NCBI GenBank assembly: GCA_030068145.1
Contig: JAPJBO010000591.1
Location: forward strand, 80,060-144,059
DNA: 64,000 bases
Source: Diplonema papillatum
Taxonomy: Eukaryota > Euglenozoa > Diplonemea > Diplonemida > Diplonemidae
Direction: 5' to 3'
A program made the translations under genes and the position numbers. Each line of letters begins with the position of its first letter. Position 1 is the stretch's first letter. Of the stretch, positions 1-13,714 are shown piece by piece. The notes beneath the pieces are model-generated. The model was not told the DNA's origin and did not search any database. It was given only the letters and a program-made list of their open reading frames with translations.

Positions 1-26
1 CGAGAGTCAATGTCTCCTTCTTATCG

Positions 27-522
27 TAAGATGCGCAATTGTTCATGCGCATCTTATTCGGGCCGGCCAACGTTCCCATCCCGGCGTCCCTGCAGAGCGT
101 CAGCAGGGCGCTGGCGTTCGACGCGTTGCCCAAAAAGGAAGACACCTCTCCTACGCGCAGACGCAGGCTCCGCCGCTTGCAACGTCGCGAGCGTCCCTCG
201 TCACCCGCAGCGGGGCGCACCCGAAGTGCGCCGCCTGGTAAGGACAAGAAACGTCCTGTGCTATGCACGTCGACCCAAGTTAGGTTGCCCACATCGAACG
301 CGACCGAGAGTCTTAATAAGATGCGCAATTGTTCATGCGCATCTTATTCGGGCCGGCCAACGTTCCCATCCCGGCGTCCCTGCGGAGCGTCAGCAGGGCG
401 CTGGCGTTCGACGCGTTGCTCAAAAAGGAAGGCACCCTCTCCTACGCGCAGACGCAGGCTCCGCCGCTTGCAACGTCGCGAGCGTCCCTCGTCACCCGCA
501 GCGGGCGGCACCCAAAGTTTGC
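27..522. repeat. Two direct copies of a ~200-bp unit, each headed by a hairpin
   Basis: Copies at about 27-230 and 317-522 are nearly identical. Each begins with an 11-bp perfect inverted repeat (27-37/46-56 and 317-327/336-346) around an 8-nt loop. Behind the hairpin the second copy reads as a plausible peptide (FGPANVPIPASLRSVSRALA and on); copy one differs by a one-base indel that breaks this frame. This could be a duplicated exon or 3' end of a gene to the left, but I recognise no family and assign no function. Confidence 0.7.
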
Positions 523-622
523 CGGGACAAGAAAACTTTCTGTTCTGTCCACGTTTTTACTCGCGCCATCTCCGGTGCTCTCTGTGTTGCCGACCAGCAA
601 CTGCGTTCTAGCCTATGCACCA

Positions 623-2575
<1,953 letters not shown>

Positions 2576-2760
2576 CGTGGTCGTACTTTCGTAAAGGGAG
2601 GCACCACGTTAAAACGGGTCCGCAACACACACACACACACACACACACACCCACAAAAAGAAAAAAAGCAGTAATTTATGGTCTTCCGCTGAAAACAACA
2701 ACAACCTCTTTTTCTCTTTTTCTTCTCTCTCGCTCTCTCTCAAAAGAAGGAGAGAGAAAA

Positions 2761-2968
2761 ATACTCGAGGGGCTTACTTCGAAGGAGGCTAGAGGGGGAG
2801 AAACAATACAACCACAAAGTGGGTCCTTTTTGTTAAACGCTTACGCCCGCCACAGAACCGTGATTTACCTGTGTTTCGTGTGGGCTACAGCACATTTACC
2901 TCCTTTGTCTATCGCAACTGGCAGTCTCTTCAAGCATTTCCTACAAAGCAGGTGCTTATACAAAAAAA
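2761..2968 (+). repeat. Dispersed repeat family D, copy 1
   Basis: Contains the core TGTTTCGTGTGGGCTACAGC, followed by a segment ending in CAGGTGCTTATACAAAA. Related copies are at 4706-4860, 11400-11682 and, on the minus strand, about 13530-13690. The core resembles a pyrimidine tract plus AG of a 3' splice site. No coding capacity is evident. Confidence 0.75.
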
Positions 2969-3789
2969 GAAGAGCACACAGCAAATCCAAGTCTTTGATT
3001 TCCTTCAAACCCGAGTAGCCGTCTCTAGCAACGGACGGGAGCGAAGACTGTCGGCGACGTAGATAAAGAAGAATAAAAAGAATCGTCCAGAACACCTTGC
3101 AACCGTGCTGCTTTCGCGCTTCGAAACCGGTTCTGCAGCTTTCTAAGCGCGGTTTCTGGCCTCCAGCGTCGCCGTAAAGAAGCTACAAACCAGACGCCCA
3201 GGTGTCTAATCGACCACAAACGGAAGGAAAGAACACTCAGTCCGACACCAAAAGACGCTCTAGCAGGCAAAAAAGAAGAAAGAAACTCGGTCCAGAAGCT
3301 GACTTCGTTTGAGACTGGCATTGTCTGAGACCGGGAGATTTTGGCTGAAGGACACTCTGTCGGTCAGGCAGCCTCTTTTTTGTTGACCAAGACGGACGAC
3401 GCCCGCGGTTGCTTGCAGAAAGGAAACACCTGTGCAACCCACGGACTCTCTCTTCCTGCGCCGAAAACGGCTGAAAAACAGCGACGAAAAGCAGAAGAAA
3501 ACGGAACTCTTTTCGTCTGCCAGACTCTTTTTGTCTCAACCCGATCGTGGTCGTGCCGAGTTGTCGTGCCGCATCTTCCGGATCACTGCTACGAAAGCAG
3601 AGTTGAGAGGCTATCCGTTTCGGAGCAGCGCAGTGCTCGTCTCGTCTTCCTATTCTCCCCGAGTCACCTACCGAGCAGTCTGCCGCACATTTTATTGTGC
3701 GCTCGACACCCGAGAAAGAAGCGCGAATCAGTCACAAAGGGGGCGCACCTACAAAAAAATAATAACCGCAAAGACACCGATCGACCGGT

Positions 3790-4201
<412 letters not shown>

Positions 4202-4705
4202 AACAACCAAAGCGAAAAATAATTTGAAACCCCCATTTCTGCGCCGCAGCCACCCGGGAGAGAAGAAAAACCCGACCCTTTCGTTCTGAAAAAAAGCGTG
4301 CGAACTCCACGGTCTCGAGACAAGTCGTGAAGGCAAAAGAGAAGGGCGCGACTGGTCGTCACGAAAAAAAGTACAAACGAAAAGCAAAAAAACAACAACA
4401 ACACCAACAACAACAACAGCAACAAAAAGCGAACTTTCACTCTAAAAAAGACAACGAATCAGCGTTTTTTTTTTCTTCTCGTCGACTCTCTTTCCCGGGT
4501 GGCTCCTTTCGTGGCAACGAGAGAGCTAAACCCTGATCAGGTATTCTCCTGGCCGACAGCGTAGGACGCGCAAGTGTATCTCTCCTCGTCGTGGAAACAA
4601 AGTTTTGCGACGTCCTCGGTCGGGAGCAGCACGAGCTCAAGTCCCTGCTGGGTTTTGCATACTTTTCAAAAAAAAAAAAAAAACAAAAAAAGCAAGAGAA
4701 AAACA

Positions 4706-4860
4706 ATACTCGTAGGGAGCTGCCTTGTGCTTTTCGACGGAGGCTGAGAAAAGAGAGAAGCAGACCAAACGCTTAAAACCCAGATCCACCAGTGTTTCGT
4801 GGACTACAGCACACTCCTCCTTCGAGATCTTGCAGGCCTTCTCAAGTATTTCCTGCAAAA
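4706..4860 (+). repeat. Dispersed repeat family D, copy 2 (diverged)
   Basis: Matches the 11.4-kb copy at its ends (AATACTCG start, TATTTCCTGCAAAA end) and at GTGTTTCGTGGACTACAGCA. It lies between A-tracts at about 4669-4690 and 4857-4869. Confidence 0.65.
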
Positions 4861-5100
4861 AAAAAAAAAGGTCCGGTGCGCCTAAGGAACCAGTCAGAAG
4901 GCGGAAACCAGACTGACGGCAAGGAACCGTGGACCCTTTAGCAGTAAACCAAGGGGTTTCCCCCGAGCCTCTCCCCTCCACCTTACGCCGCAACAAAAGT
5001 AGCGATTTGAACATACGCCCGATTCCAAGCAACTTTTTTTCGGTAGAAGAACTCTTGCAGTGCCCCACTGGGAATTTGTGTACAGAGGAAGTGCACGTAC

Positions 5101-5191
5101 GTTGCGGTCTCCCACCTATTCTACACCTCTCGTGCCACTGCACAAAGTCAGACTAGAGTCAAACTCAACAAGGTCTTCTTTCCCCGCTGAC
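5101..5191 (+). repeat. Dispersed ~90-bp repeat shared with 44038-44129
   Basis: Begins GTTGCGGTCTCCCACCTATT and ends TTTCCCCGCTGACAG; the 44-kb copy is almost identical. The intervening and following DNA (4870-5842) is A- and C-homopolymer-rich with no recognisable gene. A copy of family E (CCCAAACAACTTCCGCCGGT) lies near 5295-5385. Confidence 0.8.
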
Positions 5192-5842
5192 AGTCTCCTA
5201 GCTATCCGTTGGAAAACCGGGTCAACTCCCCACCCCTCTGCGGACTCTAGTCAGGCGCTGTCGTCGGGGGGTGGGAAAAAAAAAAGAGCGCTAACCCAAA
5301 CAACTTCCGCCGGTCGAGAACCCTTGCCTAAAGAAATCTACTGCCTTCGGGTAGGCTGACAGTTGTCGTCGGGGGAAAAAAAAAAAAAAAAAAAAGGAAA
5401 AAAAAGGGGGACCACAAAAAAAGAGCGAAAAAAAAGGAGCACGCGAAAAGGGGTGTGTTGGGGGTGTCGGCCGTGCCCGCCTCCACACAACCCCCCCCCT
5501 CCGAAACTGAGATTTCCCCCCCTCCCCCTCTCCCCAACAACCTTTTGTTACCCTTCTTCTTCTTGTTTCCCCCAAAACAAACGAGCCTTCCTCATCGTGT
5601 CCGGACGTGTCTCCGCAGAGCAGCGCATTCCGTCCTTTTCCTCTCGGGGATTCTGGGAAACGGAGGGGGGAGGAGGGAATTGAGCCAGGTCAGGAATTGA
5701 GCCAGGCCACCCCTATTTCTTGGAAGTGCGTCGAATTGCTTCATATCACCGTCCATCAGAAAGTCTTATCACCGGCGAGCAGGCTGTTGTAGGCTATCGC
5801 AATCTATCATCGGTCTGCCAGCACGGGCGCACCGGCTCAGAT

Positions 5843-6093
5843 ATGGATAACAGGGGGAGGCTCCCCTCGGGAAGACCCAGCGGGAAGGGTCTGCTGCAAA
5901 GCCCGCAGAGAGGCCCCGTGGGCAGGGGCCGGGGCCGCGGCGCCGTCGTCCTGCCGCTCGACGAAGTGGCCCACCCGTTCTGGCAGCAGCAGTACCAGCC
6001 GCAGCAGCAGCAGCAGCAGCAGTACCAGCCGCAGCAGCAGCAGCAGCAGCAGCAGTCCCAGCCGCAGCAGCAGCAGCAGCAGCAGCACCAGCC

Positions 6094-6129
<36 letters not shown>

Positions 6130-9100
6130 CACCTACCACCAGCGGGAAGGGCAAACCCCGCCCGAGCACCCGCTGCCGCAGCAGCAGCAGCAACAGCGGC
6201 AACCGCAGCGCGAGCAGGGGTCGCCGCAAGAAGAGCTGCAAGAGCGGCAACCGCAGCTGCAGCAGCAGCTGCAGCTGCTGCAGCACCAGCACCGGCAACT
6301 CCAGCAGCAGCAGCAGCAGCAGCAACACCAACAGCCGCAACAACAGCAACACCGCCAAGCGCAACAGCAACAACCGCAGCCGCAACAACAGCAGCACCGC
6401 CAAGCGCCGCAGCAACAGCACCAACACCAACAACAACAACAACAACACCGCCAAGTGCACCAGCAACAGCAACAGCAACAACCGCAGCAGCAGCAACAAC
6501 AACAACAACACCACCACCGGCTGCAGCACCCGCAGCACCTGCACCTGCAACTGCACCAAGAAGAAGAAGACCAGCCGGCGCCGCCGCCGCAGCAGCAGCC
6601 GCCCGCCGGCGCGCCGGCCGCGTCTTTCCCGGTGGGGCTGGGCCCGACGACGGGATACGGCGGCTACCCGCTGCGGTCGAGTCCGAGCGTCTCGCTGCCG
6701 CTGTCGCCGCAGCTCGCGCCGAACCCGCGGTCGTCGTCGACGCTGAACCCGTTCTACTCGCAGGACGCTAGCCCTGTCACCCCGCTGACACCTTCGAGCA
6801 ACCACAACGCCAACAACAACAACAACGCGTGGAACAACAACAGCAGCATGAACAACATGCAGCCGTTCTCAGCGTCCCACAGCGTCATCTACAACGACGG
6901 GCCCCACCGCGCGAGCCGGACAGGCACGCCGAACGGCAGAGCGAGCTTCGTGGGAAGCCCTGTGGGCAGCGCCGGGGGTCTGCAAGCGCCGTTTTCAACG
7001 GGGAGCTTCGACCTGCCGGCCGGGGGCAAGCACCTGTCGGTGCCGAGCCGGCCGCTGGACAACACCATGAGCGTCACGTGCACGTCGGTGGTGACGCCGG
7101 ACGTCGGGAGCCTGGTCCTGCGCGGGGATAGCCACTCTCAGCCGCTTCTCGAGGCGTCGCGGCACTCAGACGACCTGCGGTCGTGGCGCGCGTTCCCGCT
7201 GAAGACAAAGCGCGCGTCCGTGTTCGGGTTCTTCTCGCACGCCGACCCCGGGAAAGACCTCGAGCAGCCCTTCTTCACCGCGTTCCCGAGCGGACTCTCG
7301 TCCGCCACCGCTTTGCAGTGCACCCCGGCCAACCACCAATTGCCGCCTTCCGCGGTGCCCATCGCCGGGCACAATCTACTAAACGGCGGCCTTCAACGGG
7401 CGGAGACGATTGTCGACCCAGTCGAGTCGAATACCTCGTCGCTCGATATGAACGAGATCGACGTGGGCCGGGTCGGCCCGACGGTGGAGCAGCGGCGGCT
7501 GAAGGTGAAGGCGCTGAGCCCGCTGCGGCAGCGCGGGTACAACGTCATCAACAGCCTCCCGTTCCAGGTCCTCTTCGCGCTGCTCATCGTCTTCGACCTG
7601 ACAATGCTCGGCGTCACGTACTGGGCCGAGGAAACGGGGAAGGACAACCTCGCGGCCCGGCTTCACGCGATCACCCTCTTCGACGCGTGCCTTTTCCTCG
7701 CCGAAATCTTAGCCCGCGGCTGGTCCGGGGGCTGGAAGGCGTTTTTTAGAGGCCGCCACAAGCGGGTGAACGTCGTCGAGCTGGTGGTCATCGCAGCGTG
7801 CGTCGTCCTCGAGCTGATAACGTTCCTCGACGACTTGGGCGTCGGACTGCGGAGCGTCGCGCCGTTCCTGCTCGGCGCGTTCCGGGTGCTCCGGCTCTGC
7901 AGGTTCTTCCGCCTGCTGGCCGTCGCCATTGAACTCGCGATGAACGGATCGCGGGTTGCACGGTCCCGGGTCAGCGGGAAGCGGAAGCGGCATTTAGTCC
8001 GGCATTACGACCTGGACCTGGCGTACGTGTCGCCCCGGATCATCGCGATGTCCTGGCCGGGGGTGGGGCTGGAGCAGTTTTACAGGAACTCGGCGAACAC
8101 GGTCGCAGAGTACCTCAAAACGCAGCACCCGGAGGGGTACAAAGTGTACAACCTCTGCGCGGAGCGCGCGTACGACGCGGCAGTGTTCGACCACAACGTG
8201 CAGCGGGTCCTCATCGACGACCATAACGCGTGCGACCTCTCGATCCTCCACCGGTTCTGCGTGTCGGCCGAGCAGTTCCACGCGCGCCACCCGGACAACG
8301 TCATCGTCGTGCACTGCAAGGCCGGCAAAGGCCGGACGGGAACGTGCATCTGCTGCTACCTGATGTGGACCGGCGCCGAGAAGTCCGCCGCGTCTGCCAT
8401 GCGAACCTTCGCGAAGGCGCGAACAGATGGGGGGTTCTCCGGCGTAGAGTCGCCGTCTCAGGCTCGGTACGTCGGGTACTTCGAAAAATACCTCTTCGCG
8501 CACCGAAAGGCGCTGGTCCGCACGAAGCTGCGGGTGCGCGAGATGCGGGTCGGCCCTCTTCCGGGGTTCGTGCGGAACGTGGCGTCGCTGTGGTGCGTCG
8601 TCCTCGCAGGATCCAGCTGCAAGGTCCTTTGGTCGAGTGACCCATCGCGGGCCTTCAACCCGGACCCCAGCAAGAGCCCCCCGCCAGCCGACCGGCGCCG
8701 CTCGCAGCTGCCGAAGAAGAAGCCGCTGCCGGAGCGCGTCCCCACCTCTCGGAAGCCGTCCGCCGCAGACCTATACGTCGTCGACGCCGCGCCGCCCCCT
8801 CCAAACCCGGGGAACCCGCTGGAGGTCCCGGTACCGGCGGCGCTGACGTCGTCCGAGTACCACGAGCAATACGAGGTCCCCCGCCAGCGGCGCTGCAGCA
8901 GCTCCGCCCGGAAGAAGTCGGAGACGGCGGACCGCCCTGTGCCGGCGTACGTGCGGTACGACGTGTCGTCGATGCCCGAGCTGTCGGGCGACATCCGCAT
9001 GCACTGGTTCTACGGCGACTGGGACGAGCCGGTCGGCGTCAAGTTCTCGGAGTGGTGGCTCTGGCTCAACACCTCGATGATCGACACCTCGCAGCCGGTG

Positions 9101-9220
9101 ACCCTCGAGCGGGACCAGATCGACGGCCCGCACAAGAAGAAGAACCGCGATCGGTATCCCGCCGAGTTCTCCGTCTCCATCTCGTTCTCCCCGGGAAGAA
9201 GGGCAGGCAGCTTCACTTGA
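5843..9220 (+). CDS. Voltage-sensor-containing PTEN-family phosphoinositide phosphatase
   Basis: A 1125-residue single-exon protein. Start chosen at the first in-frame ATG; the frame stays open upstream to a TTG. Residues ~45-255 are a Gln-rich tract with Pro and His, followed by a Pro/Ser/Asn-rich linker. Four hydrophobic segments follow: S1 ~573-593, S2 ~605-633, S3 ~641-663, and S4 ~672-698, where FRVLRLCRFFRLL carries four Arg at three-residue spacing, the signature of a voltage sensor. A basic linker (GKRKRH) leads to the phosphatase domain (~730-886) with active-site HCKAGKGRTG, Cys825. The C-terminal part resembles the PTEN C2 domain (GDIRMHWF, KFSEWWLWLNTSM, then YPAEFSVSISF). By homology to Ci-VSP/TPTE, depolarisation would switch on dephosphorylation of plasma-membrane phosphoinositides. 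The P-loop has Ala where Ci-VSP has Gly. The long Gln-rich N-terminus is unusual for the family. Confidence 0.93.
5980..6600 (+). repeat. CAG/CAA trinucleotide-rich tract encoding poly-Gln
   Basis: Pure CAG runs (about 5983-6130) grade into mixed CAG/CAA with CCG, CAC and CTG interruptions. The tract is in frame in the phosphatase gene. Complementary frames give poly-Leu, poly-Cys or poly-Ala shadows. Confidence 0.9.
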
Positions 9221-10060
9221 AAGTTCTGCAGACGCACGCAGAGTTGAAAATGAGTCTCACGCTCCCGTGTTGAAGGGTCGACGAAAAGCATCTCGTTTTC
9301 ACCTGGGAGGAGGGCTGGTAGTTACAACACCTGATTCTGCGGACGCACACGCAGCAGGGGAAGATGCTGTCCATCGGTCAAAGAATTCTTCGTCCTCCCG
9401 GAGCAGGGAATCACGTGCGCCCCGGGGTTGAAGAACCCCAAGCAGGGGTCGGCGATATCTCGTGTCGTCTTCCGAGTACCACGAGCAATACGAGGTCCCC
9501 CGCCAGCGGCGCTGCGGCAGCTCTGCCCGGAAGAAGTCGGAGCCGGCGGACCGCCCGGTGCCGGCGTACGTGCGGTACGACGTGTCGTCGATGCCCGAGC
9601 TGTCGGGCGACATCCGCATGCACTGGTTCTACGGCGACTGGGACGAGTCGGTCGGCGTCAAGTTCTCGGAGTGGTGGCTCTGGCTCAACACCTCGATGCT
9701 CGACACCTCGCAGCCGGAGACCCTCGAGCGGGACCAGATCGACGGCCCGCACGAGAAGAAGAACCGCGATCCCGGTATCCCGCCGAGTTCTCCGTCTCCA
9801 TCTCGTTCTCCCCGGGAAGAAGGGCAGGCAGCTTCACTTGAAATTTCTGCAGACGCACGCAGAGTTGAAAATGAGTCTCACGCTCCCTTGTTGAAGGGTC
9901 GACGAAAAGCATCTCGTTTTCACCTGGGAGGAGGGCTGGTAGTTACAACAGCTTCTTCTCGGCTCTTGGTCGTCGAGAAGCTGTCCAAATGTCAAGAATT
10001 CGTCCTCGAGCAGGAAGTCATGCGCGCTCCCGCATTGAAGAACCCCAAGCAGGTCGACGA
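8850..10060 (+). repeat. Tandem duplication (~0.6 kb) of the VSP 3' end and 3' flank
   Basis: The segment 8850-9460 (C2-domain end, stop, 3' flank) recurs at about 9463-10060 with few changes. Shared flanking stretches include GGTCGACGAAAAGCATCTCG and GGAGGAGGGCTGGTAGTTAC. Confidence 0.9.
9462..9850 (+). pseudogene. Duplicated C-terminal fragment of the VSP phosphatase
   Basis: Repeats residues from SSEYHEQYEVPRQRR through the C2 strand region (GDIRMHWFYGDWDE, FSEWWLWLNTSM) with a few substitutions, for example M-I-D to M-L-D. A two-base insertion near 9770 shifts the frame before the final C2 strand, so it no longer ends like the parent and instead reads on to about 10223. It lacks a voltage sensor and phosphatase domain. 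It is most simply a tandem-duplication remnant; use as an alternative last exon would need transcript evidence. Confidence 0.8.
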
Positions 10061-10225
10061 AACCTTGTCGGCTTCTGTCCCGCCCACGACGACGGAAGAA
10101 GTCTGTGACGCACGCCGCACTGGCTTGAGGTCAAAAACTCGTTCTCCGAGCAGAGAATCAATACACACACAACGCGCTTTCGAAGCGGATTCGAATGTTT
10201 CGGAAGTCTCGAATGTGATTTGAGC

Positions 10226-10520
10226 ACGTTTTCCAACCTGTTTTACCCACCTGTATCACCTTCTTCTGGCGGCTCGACGATACCATGAAACACCACAAAA
10301 AAGATGGGCAATCGAAACATCAGCCTTGGACAGATTCGCCGATGTGGTGAACTCTACGTGTACGCAAAATCCAGCAGGCTCACTCACGCACCCCCCGGCT
10401 GCTGGCTGTGGTTCTTTGCGTTAACAATGACATTCGTACGCACTGGAGATTAGTAGTTGGCAGCGCGATACACGAAGCTTACCAAAAAACGAGGGTGAGG
10501 TCCGCTAGTGTACAGAAAGA
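10226..10520. other. No recognisable feature
   Basis: Unique-looking DNA between the VSP duplication and the first family B repeat. Only short frames, no motif recognised. Confidence 0.5.
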
Positions 10521-10524
10521 AGAA

Positions 10525-10760
10525 GGAAGGCCGCTCCTGGTCCAGGAACGTGACGGTCAACCACAGCTTGCGTCGGAAAGCTTGCGTCGGAAGCAGCACA
10601 GTGCCACACACAACCAGCCCTGTGGCTGACCTTCTCGACGAGCTTGTGTTCAGCGCGAGCGCCAAGCCCCAAGGTGCGCCAAGCCTTGATGCTTTAGTTT
10701 GGAAATCGGTAGCCACTTGACCCGTAGCAGCCCGTGGCTCTGCAGTACGGCTTTCTCTGG
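10525..10760 (+). repeat. Dispersed repeat family B, copy 1
   Basis: A ~210-bp repeat beginning GGCCGCTCCTGGTCCAGGAA, containing ACGAGCTTGTGTTCAGCGCG and ending near GGCTCTGCAGTAC. Four further copies lie at 57.3, 57.9, 60.0 and 60.7 kb, all in the same orientation. Peptides read from it recur but match no family I know. Confidence 0.85.
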
Positions 10761-10962
10761 TACCTGGTCCGTACAAACAAAAGAAAGCGCCAATGGCCCA
10801 TACTATTTTGCCGTCTCTCTCCAAAAACAGAAGACCTAAGACACACGAAGTACCTACCCCTACCCCTGAGGACAACTCCTCCCCGTGACGGATTCGCCTG
10901 TGCTCTACGAACAGCTAACAAACCAGACTCACACCGCTGTCCTGTCTGCAGACACTGAGGTT

Positions 10963-11085
10963 CCGCGCTGATGACGCCGCCTTATGTGTCCGTGGCTTAA
11001 AGGACCGAAACACGGCGCAGACGGGACCAGTGCGGTGTTGAGCGCATATCCATTCCAAGCATGTTCTCGCAATACCCCTGAGGAC
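10963..11085 (+). repeat. Dispersed repeat family C, copy 1
   Basis: Contains CACGGCGCAGACGGGACCAG followed by a segment ending CATTCCAAGCATGTTCTCGC. A second full copy is at about 23630-23755 and a short one at 38895-38940. DNA from here to 11400 shows nothing else recognisable. Confidence 0.75.
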
Positions 11086-11399
11086 AAAGGGCACTTATCG
11101 TGGGTGGGACACACCCCTGTGGAAGACCGTCTTCTCGCGTTGGCGTCGCCTAGACGCTCACGGCCACCCAGCGATCCTGTCACGGGATGAAAGGAGCCGA
11201 CTCTAACACGGGGGCGTAGGTACTACTGTCTAAGGTCCGAGATCGTTCCCCTGTCGACAAGGCGCCCGCACATCGGCACAGCGCCGTGTTCTCCGAACTA
11301 AAACAACACTTTCAAATCCAACCACGACTACTGCTACAAATTGTTATGCGAGCCGACTTTCCCTGTTTCTTCTGTCCCGCAAGTGAAAACAGAAACAGA

Positions 11400-11780
11400 A
11401 AATACTCGAGGGGCTGCCTTGTGCTCATCTCGACGGAGGCTAGAGGGGTAGAAACAGTACAACTACAAAAACGCTTTACGCCCGCCATTAAACTCAGATT
11501 CACCTGTGTTTCGTGTGGGCTACAGCACATTTTGCCTCCTTTGAGATTGGAATATTGTTGCGATAGTGGGGAGCCATCGGCATGCTGATGACTCCCCACT
11601 ATATGACAGTCACTTCCTTTGAGATTTTGCAACTGACAGCCTCCTCAAGTATTTCCTACAAAGCAGGTGCTTATACAAAAAGATCTGACCCAAACAACTT
11701 CAGCCGGTACAGAAAACCTGCCTGAAACGATTCAACCGGTAGCTTCGGATAGGCTAATTTGACACTCCGGTTGCTGGGGT
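11400..11780 (+). repeat. Family D copy followed by family E copy
   Basis: 11400-11682 is the longest family D copy, with an internal short inverted sequence around GCATCGGC/ATGCTGATGACTCCCCACT. 11685-11780 is family E (CCCAAACAACTTCAGCCGGT to CTCCGGTTGCTGGGG), also seen near 5.3 kb and tandemly at 42.2-42.7 kb. 11781-12600 shows only a T-tract (about 12452-12483). Confidence 0.7.
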
Positions 11781-12452
11781 AAAAAGAAGGAAAAAGTACG
11801 CTCAACATTCGCATTCTTCTTAAGAGGTCTTTCCAGGAGGAGTTGGTTGTTTGGACCATGAAATGGCCACAAAATGGCAAGAGTGGTTCCACTGCCACCA
11901 CCACCCCCACCCCGTTGCGTTCACGAGCCATTGCAAGACCTGTACGGTAGGGGATGCCTGAAAAGACAGTGACTCGAGGGCGCGCAGTTGGGAAAGTATC
12001 CTCCTCACGACAGACTTACCTCCTAGGTGGCCATTCGTGCTCCAAAGATTTGCGCGACCGCAGCGCAGGTACTATTGACGCGTTCATTCCTGCCACTCTG
12101 GCATGTGGCCATCCGGCCCCCTCTTTAAGATACCCTCCCCCCTGAACGCCCGCACGGGACCGGCGAAAACACAAAAATACTGATTTTTGCATTCAAGCAA
12201 TCGCAAGAAACCGAGCTGATCGTCCTTCGGGATCGACGGTACCTCAAATAGCGTTGCCGTCACTAGGAATCAGTAGTTGACAGCGTTCTACGTGCTTCAC
12301 TTTCCAAGGCAGGGAAGTTCCACAAAATGACCCGCACTAATTTTTTGGCGCCTCTCCGAAAAGCGAAAGACCGAAGACACAACGTACCTGCCCCTGCTTT
12401 GCGGGGTTTGCGGGTTCAGGCGTCCGAGCAAGCAGTCACAGCTGTGCGCATT

Positions 12453-12483
<31 letters not shown>

Positions 12484-12617
12484 GGTTCTAGAATTTCTTG
12501 CCAGCTGGGGTGGAGCATTCGCAAAAAAAAAGGCGCGAATCCCGGCCCAGCACAAAAAAAGCAGCTCTCCGCTCAGAAAGAAAAATGGTGCCCCGAAAAC
12601 CGAAGTAACGAAGTAAC

Positions 12618-12825
12618 GCAAGAACTCCGCATTAACTACGCAAGTGTGATGGACCTTTCTTCGGAGGGGCTCACGCACTCAAAGATCGACTTATACGCAT
12701 TAACTACGCAAGAGTGTGATGAAACTTTCTGGGGCTCACGCACTCAAAGATCGACTTATACGCATTAACTACGCAAGAGTGTGATGCACCTTTCTTCGGA
12801 GGGGCTCACGCACTCAAAGTTCGAC
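12618..12825 (+). repeat. Tandem repeat, three units of ~65-75 bp
   Basis: Each unit holds CGCATTAACTACGCAAG, then GTGTGATG, then GGGGCTCACGCACTCAAAG. The second unit lacks a short CTTCGGA stretch. No coding frame spans it. Confidence 0.85.
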
Positions 12826-13440
12826 GGAATTTCAAGCGAACTTCAACTCTAAAAAGTACGAACTGTCAGTTACCAGCCGTACCCACACCGAAGGACACCC
12901 GCCTTGACTGCAGACACAAAAAACACGGATCCTCAAAACTCGAAACAGTCTAAAATCAATAAACGTGTAAAACGTGGGGGGGCCGAGATCGCTTTCCTCG
13001 CGAACGTGACCTCGGCGAGAGCCATGGACATGGCAAGACACATAGCAAATAAGAGCGCGCTAAAATACGTCGAATGGCAACAAAGACACACGCACAAGTA
13101 CACGTACTGCCACTTCAGCAGATAGGATACGCACACTAACATACCTATACCTTAAAGGAGCCTATAAGACAATGGTCACCCGGAGACTATAAAACCCCGG
13201 ATCCCGAAGTGAACTTGCTCTAAAATCACGAGCGAGCCCGAGAAGGGCACTGGCGCGAGCAGTACCGCCCACGTTCCTAACCATCGTTGCATCGTTGCAA
13301 GAAACCCGGGTCTATTTTTTGCGACAACCAATTTCTGCTTCCCTGGAGACAGTATTTGTTACAGCTAAAAACGACGAAGGTCACCCGGAGACTTTAAAAC
13401 CCCGGAGTTTCAAGCGAACTTTCACTCTAAAAAGAACGTT
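12826..13440. repeat. Family F repeats (CCCGGAGACTTTAAAACCCC)
   Basis: Family F is a short repeat, roughly GGTCACCCGGAGACTTTAAA, then a CCCGGA..TTTCAAGCGAACTT segment ending in CACTCTAAAA. Copies or parts lie near 12828, 13177-13225, 13380-13432, 17345, 18706 and 45672-45733. The last copy runs directly into the 3' splice site of SET gene exon 2. Confidence 0.7.
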
Positions 13441-13529
13441 GGCAGCGGTTTAACCAGAACACATGTAGGTTAAACTGCACAAACAAAAACCGCTCGTGCT
13501 CCGGTGCCTGTTCTTGTATGTATATGCAC

Positions 13530-13690
13530 CTGGGAGACTGCCAGTTGCGTCTCAAAGGAGGTAGTGCGGTACTCATCAGCATGCCGATGACTCCACTTCG
13601 CAACAATAGTCCAATCTCAAAGGAGGTACATGTGCTGTAGCCCACACGAAACCCAGGTAAATCTGAATTTAATGGCGGGCGCAAGCATGT
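13530..13690 (-). repeat. Dispersed repeat family D, inverted copy
   Basis: The reverse complement contains the GTGTGGGCTACAGCACATGT core and the adjoining CCTCCTTTGAGATTGG segment. Confidence 0.7.
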
Positions 13691-13714
13691 GACCCACTAT
13701 TTAGTTGTTTTTTT

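Noticed and set aside
5794..6805. Minus-strand frames rich in Cys or Leu opposite the VSP gene
   Set aside because: Shadows of the CAG/CAA tract; the plus strand encodes a complete, domain-bearing protein.
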